From positions 9,484,479-9,548,478 of the forward strand of contig NC_068977.1 of the NCBI RefSeq assembly GCF_016808095.1: 64,000 bases of DNA, in the 5' to 3' direction. The stretch's first letter is position 1. Each line of letters opens with the position of its first letter. The position numbers and the translations under genes are program-made. Positions 45,536 to 56,458 of this stretch are shown here, piece after piece. This DNA comes from Vigna angularis (Eukaryota > Streptophyta > Magnoliopsida > Fabales > Fabaceae). The notes beneath the pieces were generated by a model that was given only the letters and a program-made list of their open reading frames with translations, had not been told where the DNA came from and made no database searches.

Positions 45536-47260
45536 TGATAGGTGAAAAGTTTACTTGTTTTTGTTTCTTAAATTGTGGGGCTTTTGAGTAAGTTTTAGTG
45601 TTAATTCTCATGAAAAGTGTATAATTGTTGATATTAGTATAATTTTGATTGTTTAAATGTTTTGATGCTTTTGTTGTTTATTTTGATGAAAAATAAGGAT
45701 TGGATATCATAAAAGACTTGGACCAGGCTTAATGGACGCAATTTACCGAGAGGTTCGCGCCCGGACGTGAGAAAAAGGACTCTGGGCGCGATTTTACCGA
45801 GAAGGTCGCGCCCGGGCGTGAGAAAAAGGGCGCCCGGGTGCCAATTTACAGAGAGGTTCGCGCCCGGGCGCGAGATAAAAAGGGGCGCCTAGGCGCCACT
45901 TAGAAGAAAAGGGACGCTCGTCCAGCATGCAGAGGACGCTCGTCCAGCATGCAGCGACGCTCGGCATAGGACGCTCGTCCAGAGTGAGGACGCTCGTCCA
46001 GCGCTCGTCCAACGTTCGTCCAGGACGTTCGTCCAGCGTGCAGAGGACGCTCGTTCAGCATGCAGAGGACGCTCGTCCAGCGCGCAGAAGGGGACGCTCG
46101 TCCAGAGTGAGGGACGCTCGTCCAGCGCGCAGAAGGGGACGCTCGTCCAGAGTGAGGGACGCTCGTCCAGCAGGGGACGCTCGTCCAGCATGGGACGCTC
46201 GTCCAGCATGGGACGCTCGTCCAGCATGGGACGCTCGTCCAGCAGCGCACGCTCGTCCAGTCGTCCAAGACGTTCGCCAATGTACACGCTCGTCCAAGTT
46301 GACGCTCGTCCAACTCGCGGCCGCTCGTCCAGAAAATTGGACGTTCGTCCAGCGCGCCCAACGCTCGTCCAGGGTCGCTCGTCCTGGGCCGCTCGTCCAG
46401 AAAATTGGACGCTCGTCCAGAATTGGGCCGCTCGTCCAGAATTTGGACGCTCGTCCAGAATTGACCCGTGACTTCAATTATTGTACCCTTCTTTATATCA
46501 GACTTCAGAGGCATTTGCAGAGGGGGATCTGGAACGGGGAGAAGACCAGGGACGCTGCTGCAGCTGCTCCAAGGGGATTCCATGGTGGAAATTCACCAAT
46601 TTCCACCATCCAATCCATCATTTCTCTCTTCTATGTTGTATATGTGTAGCTAAAACTCCATTTCACTGGGGTTTAAAGTAAATTTCTGAACTTCTATGTA
46701 ATTTTTCTATTAATGCATGAACTTGTTTGAATTATGTGTTCTATCCTTATTATTCATGCTTTTGATGGAAATCTGAGCTATTTGAACGGTTAAATCATTG
46801 GAAAATGCATGAGACCGCGGACCTAGGATAGAACTGCTAAAGGATTTCGAGTCCTAGACATAGGAGGGAATTTTTAGTCATCTGTGGCATTGTGTTTAAG
46901 GCAAATCTGATAATTGAATTAGCTAAGGAATTAGCAATTTAGTTTGAATGATTAAGAACTGTCTCTGAGGAATCAGGACTGCATGCGCCTAGGATGTCGA
47001 TGCTTAATTTTGAGGAATTGTGTTAGTAGAAAATTACCGGAGTGATGAACTTGAATTTCAACCCCAGTGAACTTTAATTCATCTATTTTTACCTCTTTAA
47101 TTTCATCTGTATGCAAATCTTACTTGTGTTATAAAATTAATCGCTAAATTAGTAAACTTTAAACAATTAGTGAAACATAACAAATCTCTTGGGAAACGAT
47201 ATTCGGACTTACTGATTTATTACTTGTACGATTCGGTACGCTTGCCGAGGTCTCAACACA
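45536..47260 (+). mobile_element. LTR of a related family (B) with its own dyad array
   Basis: It starts TGATAGGTGAAAAG at 45536, after a polypurine tract, and ends near GGTCTCAACACA at 47260. Its last 100 bp (TCTTGGGAAACGATATTCGG, ATTCGGTACGCTTGCCGAGG) align with the family A LTR shortly before the primer-like segment of the latter. The middle carries CGCCCGGGCG motifs (45750-45890) and a GGACGCTCGTCC array (45910-46460). No coding sequence was found. Confidence 0.75.
45910..46460 (+). repeat. GGACGCTCGTCC dyad array in the family B LTR
   Basis: About thirty-five copies of GGACGCTCGTCCAG or close variants, with short linkers such as CATG, AGTGAG and CGCGCAGAAG. The consensus dyad is the same as in family A although the flanking LTR sequence differs strongly. 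Confidence 0.93.
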
Positions 47261-47341
47261 CTGCAGAGGGGTTTTTTTAAATGCATTAATTTGATTTGCC
47301 AGAGGTTTTGCAGAGTTAAATTTCCAGGGTCTTACACAAAA

Positions 47342-47879
47342 TAACAACCTTATTTACAATTACAGTTAACAGAAAAATTAAATCACAAATACTCAATTTA
47401 AAAATATAATTTTTTTAAGTATTTAATAGATAAAAATTTAATTGAAATTTAATTAAAATTTTCTAAATATATCATAATTTAAAAATTAATTAAAATCTAT
47501 TAATAAAGTAAGATACATTCAACATAATATACACATAATATAAAACTAGAAATACAAACATCCAACAAGTTATAAATACAAGTTGTTTGAGGTTACACCT
47601 CATACCTAATATCAACAGTTATTATAAGTGTTGTTTACTCCGTCAATCTCTACTCTTGACATTGTATCTCTTTCAAGAAAGTTGTCTTAGTCTCGCTCAT
47701 CACATTTAGAATTAACTAGATACCAAAATAAAATTAAATACATAGAACTTACTTAGACCAGGAGAGACACCGGGAAAGACAAGACGAGCAAGATATGGAT
47801 GACAACAGTTATATTACTAGAAACAACAAAGGAAAGAAAAGGCACATAACCAACATAATCATCGTTAATATATATAATA
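47342..47879. other. AT-rich spacer
   Basis: No gene was recognised and no transposon end was identified. Confidence 0.5.
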
Positions 47880-48180
47880 ATAATAATTTGGCTAAGTACA
47901 TGTGAGACTGGATGGTCGATGCTAGATGACCGAATGTTTAGGCCAAATTTGGCTAGGTAGTTGTGAGGCCGGATGACTGAACGTTTGAGGCCAAATTTGG
48001 CTAAGTACTTGTGATGCTATGGAAAGTCGAACTGGCCGAATGACTGAATGCTTGAGGCCAAATTTGGCTAAGCAGTTCAGGTCGAATGACCGAATACTTG
48101 AGGCCAAACGGCCGAGGCCGAATGACGGAGGCCAAATGGCTGAACAGTTGAGGTCGAAAGGTTGACGTCCTTTAAAGCAC
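47880..48180. repeat. Irregular tandem repeat around the palindrome GCCAAATTTGGC
   Basis: Three full copies of AGGCCAAATTTGGCTA (near 47941, 47990, 48055) and partial ones on both sides, at spacings of about 48-65 bp. They are separated by CGAATGACTGAACG-like linkers. Confidence 0.85.
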
Positions 48181-48774
48181 CTCTCACTAGTTCCTTATGG
48201 TTACAATAGGGGATACTAGCTCGGCCCTACGGTGGACACCAAAATGTTTCGGATATAAGATTGAAGTTCCTTACTCAAAGCAATACAAGTTGTCTTGAAG
48301 ACCAGATGGACTCCCTAGTTTTCCTCCATCTTTCAAGTGACGTTATTCGTTTTCCCTCCTTCTTGTCCAAGTCGTGTGAATGGGTACTTGTCAAAGGCAC
48401 TCCAACGCTTAAGTTAGTAATATAACCGAATGGTTGGCACAAGTAATGCATACATTGTGCATTGTGATCCTAAAGTCATATCTGGAACCTTTATTTATAC
48501 TAGTTGTGATGGAACTTTACCTTTCGCTGGCCTAATGACGGTCCAATCACACCTTAATCTGCATTAAAGGCTTAATGAGTCATTACCACTTGACACGACC
48601 TAGGTAGACGATCTGGGAGGACGGTGGACGACCTAGAAGGTCAATCTAGAAGAACGGCCATGAAAAGACGATCTGGGAGAACGACTATAGAAAAACGACC
48701 TAGAAAGATGACCACGGAAGGACAATCCTGAAAGAACGACCATAGAAAGACAGGTACATGGAAGGACCCTACGG

Positions 48775-48775
<1 letters not shown>
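48181..48775. other. Probable retroelement relic
   Basis: It contains CTCGGCCCTACGGTGGACACC, a phrase of the kind found next to LTR ends in legume elements, and a run of GACGATCTGGGAGAACGAC-like words (48600-48760) similar to other LTR-internal repeats here. Boundaries could not be set. Confidence 0.4.
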
Positions 48776-48827
<52 letters not shown>

Positions 48828-48828
48828 G
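48776..48828. repeat. (AAT)n microsatellite
   Basis: About seventeen uninterrupted AAT/ATA triplets. Confidence 0.97.
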
Positions 48829-50045
48829 TTTGATAAAGTGTAAATTGTTTCAATCATAAATATAAGTACATTAATATTCATTAGATGATTTGTGAAGAAT
48901 CAACCTGAGAATATTCAACTTACAAAAGAAAAGAAAAATGTGTTCTTAAATTTGACTCAGTTTATAATTAATATATTTAATTTTTATTTATCAACACATT
49001 TACCGTCAGCCTCACCCATTCTATGTTTTACTTTTAATTAATATAGTGACATTTTAGAGTGGGCTTCACTCACTCTAATAGAGTCTGTTTTAGGCCGATT
49101 CTATTTTTATACAACTAAAATCCACTTTCCTTGTAGCGTATTTGTTATCATGTTATGATCGTACTATCATCTTGGTATATGATTTGATGATTCTGCATGT
49201 ATGTTAGTTAAAAGGAAGCCTACAATTCTCTCTAAAATTCATATATTTACGTTCTTTTGTTTTAATTGCAAATTGGCAATTTATATAACATCTATTTCTT
49301 TCAATTATAAATGTTTAAATTATATAAAATTAACATAGTTTATATGTTTTAACTTGTTTATAACTTCAAATTTTGGAGTTTTAGATTTTATGAATGATTA
49401 TTAATTTCATATAGTTTTTACTCTTCAGTGTTTCCCTTATTCTATGACTCTTTTTATTATACATTTTACTTTTATACATTTATACAAGGTTTAATAACAT
49501 TTTTATCCGTATATGTATAGCAATGATTCAATATTTTGTTTTTATTTATTTTTTACTTAAGATACTCGGTATAGTTTAAAAGAAAACTCTTCTGCTAGAT
49601 TAGATGAAATGAGTTTACATCTAATATACAGCCACCCATTTGCACGTTTACTATCCAATTTCAGGAGCAAACTTAGAGGAATGATAATAACATTGATAGA
49701 AAGGAAAAGGCCACATTGATTTTTTTTTTAAATATAAATCACATTTAGTCAATTATAAATATTAATAAAATGTTAAATCTATGATACAAATAAATGGCAA
49801 AAATACTATTAAACCTTTATACAACCATAATCATAACATTTTTCGGAGCTTTCTTTTTATAGTTATCCTTAAATATACACTTTGCACCAGTTTAAAAAAA
49901 AAGAAACAAAAAAAAAAAGTAATGACATGTTAAAAACAGAGAATACAATATAGGATTGAAAATTTCTTATATAAACTTTTTGGAATACATTGATCAGAAA
50001 CAGAACTCCTAATTGTGAAAGAAATTGAAAAGTAAGAAAGAAATT
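48829..50045. other. AT-rich spacer downstream of DUF247 gene A
   Basis: No gene was recognised. The last 100-150 bp probably contain the 3' UTR of the minus-strand DUF247 gene. Confidence 0.5.
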
Positions 50046-51511
50046 TCAACAAACAGGGTGAATGGCAAACCAAGCTTGGATGAAAGTGAGAACCAGAGCA
50101 AGAAGTGCAGCAAGGAAAGCAATGATTGACCAAGGGTTGCTGAAATATGTATGATACCCAAGAGCAAGCCATGCCCTGTATCTCTTCCTATAATGCTTTT
50201 CAATTTTCCGTCTAACACCTAAATAGCTCTCACTGTTAGGTACCAAGTCAGCGCTTATGGTGTTGAAGAGCTTCGCCACTTCCTCATCACTCCCAAGCGA
50301 ATTGAACAGAACTTTTGCTGATCTCAGCTCCTTCACATCCTCAGGGTGGTCGATCAGCGAGTCCATGAAAGCCACAAACGAACTAATCTCGAAGTTGTTC
50401 TCAAAATCTGGACACATCTCATACGCAATCAGGTTGTGAAAAGTAGGAGCTGTTGTGTCATCAACTGTGATCTCTGGCAGTGTCAGTTCAGCACGCAACC
50501 ACATCCACCGATAAGAGAAGGAGATGTCTCTCAGATTCCGTGACTTTTTTACCTTGAGTTTAATCCCTGCTGCTTTCAGCTCCTCTATGTTTCTGTATGT
50601 TGTCACGTCCAAATCTTCATTTTTTTCCTCGTCTCTTTCCCCGTTTTCTGCGTCACCTTTCTGATGTTGGGGTTCCTTTTGAGCGTCACCGACGATGTAC
50701 CTGCGAAGCTGATCGAGAAGATGAAAAGGTGGCTCCTTTCTTATGTCTATTATGTGTTCTTGACGAAGGGAGTCTTCTTTCCTCACATAAACACTTGGGT
50801 CCCCATCTTCATCCGATACTCTGAAAAACAAGATATTGTATTTGAAATACAAACTACGAAAATTGAGCCTAAAAGTTGGTTTTTGTACCTGTCTTCGTTT
50901 TTCTTAAACTTGGTCGTGCCATGAGTGTTTTCTCTTTGCTTTGGTGACAAATGATGGCACTCAAGAAACTTGTTCATGCTGTTTACCAGTGTGTCATCGT
51001 TCTGGTGGCCTGACAAGAGTAAAAGCACTTCGTAGGGAAGCTGGTTCTCTAACAAAAGCACATCCTGCCACACAAGAACCAGTTGGTCAACCTTAGCATT
51101 CAAGTCTTCGGGATGACTGAGGTTTCCCTTGTCCAGGATTTGTAGCAGAGAACATCCGTCCACAAATAACATCCACGAAAAATTTTCATCATCACCACGG
51201 AAGTGTCTGACGACATCCTCAGCATACTGTTCTTTCAATTGGTTGACGTGTAATGCAAACTTTTCATACAGAGTTTCACCATCTTGCTTGGTGCGTTCAA
51301 GGTACTTTGCTGCCCACATACGCTTGTATTTTTCTCCCAGCTCCAGGTTGGGTTCACCATGATGGATTGGACCAATAGAAAGCAACCTGGGGGAGTAATG
51401 CTTCTTCGAATGCTTTCTATCTCGGAGATAATGTGCTACCTTTTGTATCTTTGGAACTGTGTTTTGTGGTGTCTCCTTTGCCTTTTCTAGTTCACTAAAG
51501 TTCGGGTTCAT
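50046..51511 (-). CDS. DUF247 (UPF0481) membrane protein, copy A
   Basis: Two exons, 51511-50889 and 50820-50046, with a 68-bp GT-AG intron, encode 465 residues. DUF247 hallmarks are the early LLSIGPIHHGEP motif, the GEKYKRMWAAKYLER helix, VDGCSLLQIL, DVLLLENQLPYEVL and, in exon 2, YEMCPDFENNFEISSFVAFM. A single C-terminal membrane segment (about 435-460, NPWSIIAFLAALLALVLTF) fits the family. The domain has no known biochemical activity; in grasses, DUF247 genes at the S and Z loci are linked to self-incompatibility, but nothing here implies such a role. The gene is a tandem paralogue of 56459-58272 in the same orientation. No lesion was seen. Confidence 0.93.
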
Positions 51512-51595
51512 GTTGTGCAGGAATGCTTCAAGGATTGGTTTGGTCGGTATATTTGTGAGTGTACTAGATAACTGAAGTTGTTCATGTTATTGCAG

Positions 51596-51603
51596 TTTAA
51601 ATA
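51596..51603 (-). promoter_or_regulatory. Candidate TATA box of DUF247 gene A
   Basis: On the minus strand TATTTAAA in GACTATTTAAACTGC lies about 85 bp upstream of the ATG at 51511. The same block is conserved upstream of copy B. Confidence 0.6.
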
Positions 51604-53309
51604 GTCAAAAATTACGAGTAAATGATCATATGATACACGGAGACCATTAAATACGTTACATATTTTAATATGCTGAAATAATAAGATATTATACATTATA
51701 CATATACATGTTGAAAAGTTTATAAAAATTCTACATAATATGATAAATATTGATTATTGTTGTGTGAAGCTAAATTAAAATCATATACACATTAATTATC
51801 AAAATAAAAAATTATAAATTATTGTCATTTTATAAAAATATTACTTAAATTAGATATTTTATTAATAAGTATTGATAAACTATTCTTAATATCAAATAAT
51901 ACATATCACACATACTTAACTCAAATTGAAGTATGAGTCATATATTTCTCATTTTTGCTTTGTCCTCAAACTTGAATTTGATATATCATTTTAGGAAAAG
52001 ATTCTTAAAATTTGAGTGAAATCGCTTTCATCCTAAAATTGTAAACTAATAAATTTACAAATTTTCATACCTAGATTCTTATATTATGAATTCAGAAATT
52101 AAGGAATATACAAATTTCCTTATCTGAATGGTTACTAGGAAGTGTGTAGAATTTAAAATGCAAAAAGCAATGAGGAATAAGAAAAGTTGAAATTTGAGGC
52201 TATATTTGGGGATATGATTCTTGGGGTAAAGAAGGAGACATAGTACTTGATGGTTTTAACTTTGTGAATGTTTGAAGTTTGGAATGAATAGTGAGAAATT
52301 GCGGGGGAAAAGGCATGTAGAAGTGGATTCATTGTGCTTTGCTAGTATTTCAAGTATGAATAGATTCCTGCTGATAATGGTTGGTAGGTAAGTAGAAATC
52401 ACGTTTTTCATTCATGAGGCCTTAATTTGCTTATAATTTCCTATTTTGGATTCCATAAGTGATACTAAATGTAGTGCTTATATAAGATAAATGATACCTT
52501 GACAAATATAAATTTTTTTTATATTTATTTGACATTATCTTTTTTATTTTTTACTTTTTTATTTTTTAAAAAAATACAAAAAATTCACTTTTTTATGATT
52601 ATTTTATTTATATATAATAAATCAAATGAATATAAAAATATATCATCCTACCATTATTCTTTACACAAATAAACTCACGATTGTTTACAGTTTATATACA
52701 AATTAGAATATTTTAGAACACAGAGATATACCTGTTTTAGGTAAAACAGTCTATGGATATACCGTTTCTTTTTTCTGTTTTTTAGTAAAAATGAAAATAA
52801 TTATTTTATATAAATTTGTTAGTTAAAAAATAGAATATAAAATAATAGTAATAAATAGTGTTTAAGGATTTATAATTTAGAGAATATGTATATTTCTCAA
52901 AACAATTTTGATATTTATTAAATATTTTGAATATTAATTTTTTATATAATTTAAATTAGATCGTAAGAATATTGAATTGATTATATTTTTTATAATATAT
53001 AGGTTGTTTTGTTAATAGTGTTAGAGTTTGATAAAAAAGAAAGTATAAAAACATTAGTTTGAGTAGAAATTTAATCATGTTCAAATGTTATGTAGATAGT
53101 GGAGTCTAACTATGACCCACATGAATTTTAATTTTCGATGGATAGAAGTCTAATTGAATATAATGTTAGATGTTTTTCATAGTATGCCTCTTTCATCTCT
53201 ATTAAAATTTACCAGCTCTATTATTTTTATAAGTAAATTTAAAACACCGATTTTTGTGTTTTCAGTATTTAGATTATGAGTTTGTTTAAAAGCTTTTAGT
53301 GAAGAGACG

Positions 53310-53490
53310 AAAGCGGTATATTCTTCAAATGCTAATGGATTATGTCAAATGGATGCGAAAAACTAAGTGTTATCTTAATTGTGGATGGAAAGAGTTTTAT
53401 TGTGATAATGGATTAAAGATAGGAATTGTTATCCACTTACTATTAATAAAGAATTTAGTCATATTACTAATGCTATGAAAATTTAATATA
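53310..53490 (+). pseudogene. B3-domain-like relic, copy 1
   Basis: This is the duplicate of 63096-63290. The stretch for LNCGWKEFYCDNGL is preserved, but the frame is interrupted just upstream by a stop after MRKTK-like codons, where the other copy has a few extra bases. It resembles the C-terminal half of a plant B3 DNA-binding domain (GWKEF-x3-NGL). Too short and broken to be a gene. Confidence 0.4.
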
Positions 53491-54059
53491 GATGTTAGAT
53501 TTGAGATTTTTTTTATCATAAAGAAATATTTGTTTGATGAGGTCATCATCTTCATTTTTCTACTATCTAGAACATTTAAATATTAGTTTTAATGATATTA
53601 TATTTTGTTATATATAATTTGTATTCCATGTTTATTTTACACATTTTTAAACTTTACCGATTACAACATCCCAAATTTTAGAATGTCACGATTTTACAAA
53701 AATATTTGGTAAATTTTAAAACTTTATCAGAACGCGAAAGCATATTTTTTGAAAACCTTAGCCTTTTCACATGCATATTTTATTCAAAATATAATAGTTT
53801 AAAAAAGCTTATTCAATTACATTATTCCAAAAGTAATTAAAATGATTAAGGAAATAAAACAACTACAAATACTTTGTTTCAAAAGACTATACCAAAAGAA
53901 CATTTTAAAGAAACCTTAATCTTTCCTTCGTCATCTCACGAATCTATCATGCCTCTTGAAACATCTGTAATGTCATCTGCTCACGTATAACACATTATAC
54001 GATCATCGCCGATAATTTCATTCACAAACACAAACATATGGGATAAGCTACCAATAAAA

Positions 54060-54305
54060 CAATCATTAACAACAAGATACATATATACTGATTATATCAA
54101 CTATAATCAAACACACAACAAAATACATACCTTCTGATTATATTAACCAGAATCAAACACACAAGATACATATATTCTGATTATATCAACCATAATCAAA
54201 CATACAACAAGATACATACTTTTTGATTATATAAACCATAATCAAACATACAACAATACACATACCTTAGGATTATATCAACCATAATCAAACACCTCAT
54301 ACATG
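54060..54305. repeat. Tandem repeat of about 45 bp (TGATTATATCAACCATAATC)
   Basis: Five imperfect units contain CAACAAGATACATA and TGATTATATCAACCATAATC. The latter is itself an interrupted inverted repeat. The same array reappears at 63880-64000. Confidence 0.88.
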
Positions 54306-55700
54306 GAAGTAATAACAATAGAAATCATAATCCTCTAACATAAACAATTCAATCATACTAAATTACTTGATCCTTGATCCCCGATCCTTGAACTTCAATA
54401 ATCGATCATTGATCTCTAACCCTTAATATCATCACTAGCATCTCACACATAAACCCTTGGTCTATCCACTCAAAAAAGACTTTCTATATAGATTAACCGG
54501 TATAGACATAGGTGATATAGAAAGTTTCTGCTTTCTATATCAATTCTACAACCAGTATAGAAATTGATACTATTTATACCTACTAAGGCCACAATCAGTA
54601 TAAAAAGTTCCAATTTCTATAGGTTGGTATCATTTGTCGCAATGATGCTTCAATGATGGTGAACAATGATAGCGCACGCTAGTGACGAACCAGTAGTTCA
54701 CCTGTACTTCACCACCAAAACAACAACAACAATTTAAAAAGTAGAAGTTGCTCACACATACTACGAAAGCAGACCAAGAATCACTACAAATCCATGCAAT
54801 AACTACAATTTTTTATAAAGAAAGACTTGATACTTGAGACGAGAACCAAAGTGCAGTGAAAAATTCTACAGAAACGAAAAACACAATCAGAATAGTTAAA
54901 ATACAAAAAAAAGAATAGCTTGAATAAGAGAAAACAAAGCAAATAATGTTATTCACTTGTAGGAGTGCAAAAAATTATATAAAAAACAAAGAGAAGTTAT
55001 CTCTGTAAAGATAGAAAAAGGGGAAAACATAAAAAAATTGAAAACCATGCTTGAGGGAGAAGAGCAAATCACTTTGCTCTTTCTTTTCTCCAGCTGCAAA
55101 TCTAAAAGAGTAGGAAAGATTTTTTCCACCGATTATTTTCGACATTACACTTCAATTCAACACCAATGCCTAAATTTTCATTTTGGTTCTTTGTAGAAAT
55201 TTTAACCATAGTAGGAGAGTAGGCTTAGATTCTATTAGGTATAATACCTATTTTGGCCCTAATTTTGGTTGAGAATATTCGAAATGGTCCCAATTTTGTT
55301 TTGATGTTTAATGTTGTCCTAAAGAATATAATTTGTGTTCAATTTGGTTCTTTTTACAAACGCCGTTTAAATTGTTAACAGCCAGATGTGCAATTAGAGA
55401 GTTGTGAGTATTTTCTATACTAGTTATAACTAAAATCAGTATAAAAAGTCTTTTTTTTTCTTTATTACAAAAATGTCACTACGATTATTTTTTATACTAT
55501 AATTTTAACTCTAGCCGATATAGAAAATCTTAAATTTTATATTATACAACTGCTCCCACTTTCCCTATTGGTTATAACAGTATAAAAAATCTTACAATAT
55601 TTATAGTTATGTCATTGTATTTTTTTTACCGGATAAATTATAATTGGTATAAAAAATTATTTTTGCGGAGCTCTCAATTATATATTCAATTTAATGGAAG
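54306..55700. other. Spacer with transposon-like motif clusters
   Basis: Two clusters (about 54480-54650 and 55420-55670) repeat words such as CAGTATAAAAAGT, CGATATAGAAA and GGTATAGA in both orientations. This resembles the subterminal zones of a degraded CACTA-type element, but no clean termini were found. At 55230-55370 lies a stretch similar to Mutator-like TIR phrases (TTGGCCCTAATTTTGG, AATTTGGTTC). No gene. Confidence 0.4.
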
Positions 55701-56458
55701 CATGTATGGTCTTCTTTTATAAGACAAATAGTCAAGAGTTTAGCTACTATATAGAGGTGTGAAACATAAGAATATAAATTTAGTTATTCCAATCTTGGTT
55801 AGCCTATTCTAATATTCAAAAGCTATTGTAACCTATGCATGTTTTAAAGCTATTGTAGCCTATGCATATTTTGTTTTGTTATTATTATCATATTTGCTCA
55901 TTCTTTGATTTCTATTTGTGGTTATGATATTACTATGATCATGATTGGTAAGTGAGTAGGAAGCCTATAGTGTTTCTGAAAATTTATACACTTTATATCC
56001 TTTGTAAATATAAAATTTATACCCTTTTAGATACTTTTTGTTAAGTATCCAGAGATTATGACATATTATACATATTCACTTCAGTTTATAAATTATTTAT
56101 ATGTTTTAACACATTTAACACATTTACCAGTTATCAATAGCTTTTACTGTTCTACAGTGCATTATTCTAGGACTTTTTTCATTACATATTTTATCATGAC
56201 ATTTGTGGAGCTTTCTTTATAGATTCATTCTCAAATATACACTTTGCAGCAGTTTCAAGAAAAAGAATATTATTTCATAATGACATGTTAAAAATAGAAA
56301 TGCAAGATTGATAAATTTTAAGATCAACTTTTTCAGATACATTAATCAGAAATAGAGTTTTATTGTGAGCTTGTACAAATCCTTAATTATGAATAGAAAA
56401 GATTAGCAAACGCATAATGAAAGTGTTGTGGGAGAAATGGAAAAGTAAGAAAGAAATT
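55701..56458. other. AT-rich spacer downstream of DUF247 gene B
   Basis: Its right part (56160-56458) is related to the 3' flank of copy A (49830-50045), as expected for a tandem gene duplication. No gene. Confidence 0.55.

Larger units (their letters stand above)
37932..47336 (-). mobile_element. Old gypsy-type LTR with later elements nested in it
   Basis: The outer LTR starts TGTAACATCCCAAAATACAG at 37932, a diverged copy of the young gypsy LTR (same order of blocks to about 39200). It resumes for its last 75 bp or so and ends CAGGGTCTTACA at 47336. The flanks are a perfect CAAAA duplication (37927-37931 and 47337-47341). Everything between about 39367 and 47260 is later insertion and rearrangement. 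No internal gag-pol of the outer element is present, so it is probably a solo LTR. Confidence 0.7.
51767..54305. repeat. Segmental duplication, unit 1 (matches 61428-64000)
   Basis: From GCTAAATTAAAATCA at 51767 onwards, the sequence matches 61430 onwards in the same orientation, with many small indels, for at least 2.5 kb up to the window end. It contains the far upstream region of DUF247 gene A, a B3-like relic and a tandem repeat. Confidence 0.88.

Noticed and set aside
35005..46649. Many long overlapping open frames on both strands with peptides like DERPL, ARPSR and GRASS
   Set aside because: They coincide exactly with the GGACG dyad arrays in LTRs. The 12-bp unit lacks stops in most frames, so long frames are expected without coding function.
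50257..51490. Plus-strand open frames opposite DUF247 gene A
   Set aside because: Antisense shadows of the minus-strand exons. The sense frame matches DUF247 with correct splicing.
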